Shown: positions 63,544 to 64,000 of the stretch, piece after piece
Layout of the letters: every line of letters begins with the position of its first letter
Numbering within the stretch: the stretch's first letter is position 1
Assembly: GCF_013358405.1 (NCBI RefSeq)
Contig: NZ_CP054836.1
Span: forward strand, 2,418,001-2,482,000
Direction: 5' to 3'
Length of the DNA stretch: 64,000 nt
DNA from: Oricola thermophila
Lineage (GTDB): Bacteria; Pseudomonadota; Alphaproteobacteria; Rhizobiales; Rhizobiaceae
Notes under the pieces: model-generated
Seen by the model: only the letters and a program-made list of their open reading frames with translations
What the model was told of the DNA's origin: nothing
Databases searched by the model: none
Program-made: the position numbers and the translations under genes

Positions 63544-64000
63544 CTAGCCGGCGGTCCAACCGCCGTCCAGCATCAGGGCGCTTCCCGTCATCAGGGATGA
63601 CGCATCCGAGGCGAGATAGATCGCTGCGCCGACAACATCGTCGACCTGTCCGAGGCGGCCCAACCTGATCTTCTGCAACACCGATGCCCGGAATGCCTCG
63701 TCGCGGAAATAGGACTCGGTCATGGGTGTCTCGATGAAGGTGGGACAGATCGTGTTCACGCGGATCCCGTGCGGACCGAGTTCGATCGCCAGAGCCTTCG
63801 TGAAGCCTTCCAGCGCCCATTTCGAGGCGCAGTAAAGTGTCCGGTTCGCCGCACCGACATGCCCCATCTGCGAGGACATGTTGATCACCGACCCGCCTGC
63901 CCCGGCCTCCAGCATGCGTTGCGTCACCGCCCTGGCCACGAAGATTGCCGCGCGGACATTGAGATCCATGACCGCCGCGTAATCCTCCACGGTAATCTCC
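63544..64000 (-). CDS. Short-chain dehydrogenase/reductase, C-terminal part (cut by window edge)
   Basis: The 151 visible residues run off the right edge, so the nucleotide-binding loop is missing. Present are LNVRAAIFVARAV, the catalytic serine in NMSSQMGHVG, the tyrosine-lysine pair in LYCASKWAL, IRVNTICPTFIETPM and the terminal MTGSALMLDGGWTAG. It is a classical SDR, resembling gluconate 5-dehydrogenase/3-oxoacyl reductase-like enzymes. Neighbours upstream are not visible, so no pathway can be assigned. Confidence 0.85.
   Translation of the reverse strand, partial: EITVEDYAAVMDLNVRAAIFVARAVTQRMLEAGAGGSVINMSSQMGHVGAANRTLYCASKWALEGFTKALAIELGPHGIRVNTICPTFIETPMTESYFRDEAFRASVLQKIRLGRLGQVDDVVGAAIYLASDASSLMTGSALMLDGGWTAG

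Overview
The window is 64 kb of high-G+C, tightly packed DNA. It looks like chromosome or megaplasmid from an alphaproteobacterium, most likely Hyphomicrobiales (rhizobia and relatives); this taxon is inferred from gene content and protein style, not from a marker gene. I see no rRNA, tRNA, phage, insertion sequence or CRISPR. Nearly everything is catabolism and solute uptake: seven transport systems (one MalFGK-type ABC, one ribose-type ABC, two DctPQM TRAP, one fused TAXI-TRAP, one TctABC tripartite tricarboxylate transporter, one Dpp/Opp-type ABC), five regulators (three IclR, one GntR, one LysR) and short enzyme operons between them.

Layout. (1) 1-10356: an L-fucose-type sugar-acid operon on the minus strand (ABC uptake, MR/MLE enzyme, mutarotase, Gfo/Idh dehydrogenase, MaoC protein, SDR, L-fuconate dehydratase cut by the left edge), divergent from an IclR regulator and a lactonase. 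(2) 10363-13213: a translationally coupled MaoC - CaiB CoA-transferase - leaderless solute-binding-protein-like module. (3) 13501-20174: a ribose-type ABC system whose ATPase is split into two genes, a beta-propeller lactonase and an IclR regulator. (4) 20268-24032: DctPQM TRAP transporter plus IclR. (5) 24242-28942: a second MaoC - CaiB pair, divergent from a second leaderless binding-protein-like gene followed by an SDR and a zinc alcohol dehydrogenase. (6) 29090-29899: an unrecognised protein. (7) 30043-40539: OtnC/OtnK tetronate enzymes, a metallo-beta-lactamase-fold lactonase, an aldo/keto reductase, a small monooxygenase and TctABC, divergent from an isopropylmalate-dehydrogenase-like enzyme, a Gfo/Idh oxidoreductase and a GntR regulator. 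(8) 40752-48303: MmgE/PrpD protein, flavin reductase, second DctPQM TRAP, LysR. (9) 48438-57052: TAXI-TRAP uptake, acyl-CoA ligase, acyl-CoA dehydrogenase and amidohydrolase, divergent from an unusual two-part alpha/beta hydrolase. (10) 57137-63150: Dpp-like ABC transporter with a cysteine hydrolase inside the operon. (11) A right-edge SDR fragment.

The most interesting item is the repeated CaiB + MaoC + leaderless binding-protein-like module (2 and 5). Two diverged copies lie about 11 kb apart, and a third MaoC paralogue sits in the fucose operon. The binding-protein-like members have no signal peptide and no permease, which suggests a cytoplasmic role linked to CoA-ester chemistry. Second is a recurring architecture: in six of the transport operons a GC-rich hairpin lies directly after the solute-binding-protein gene.
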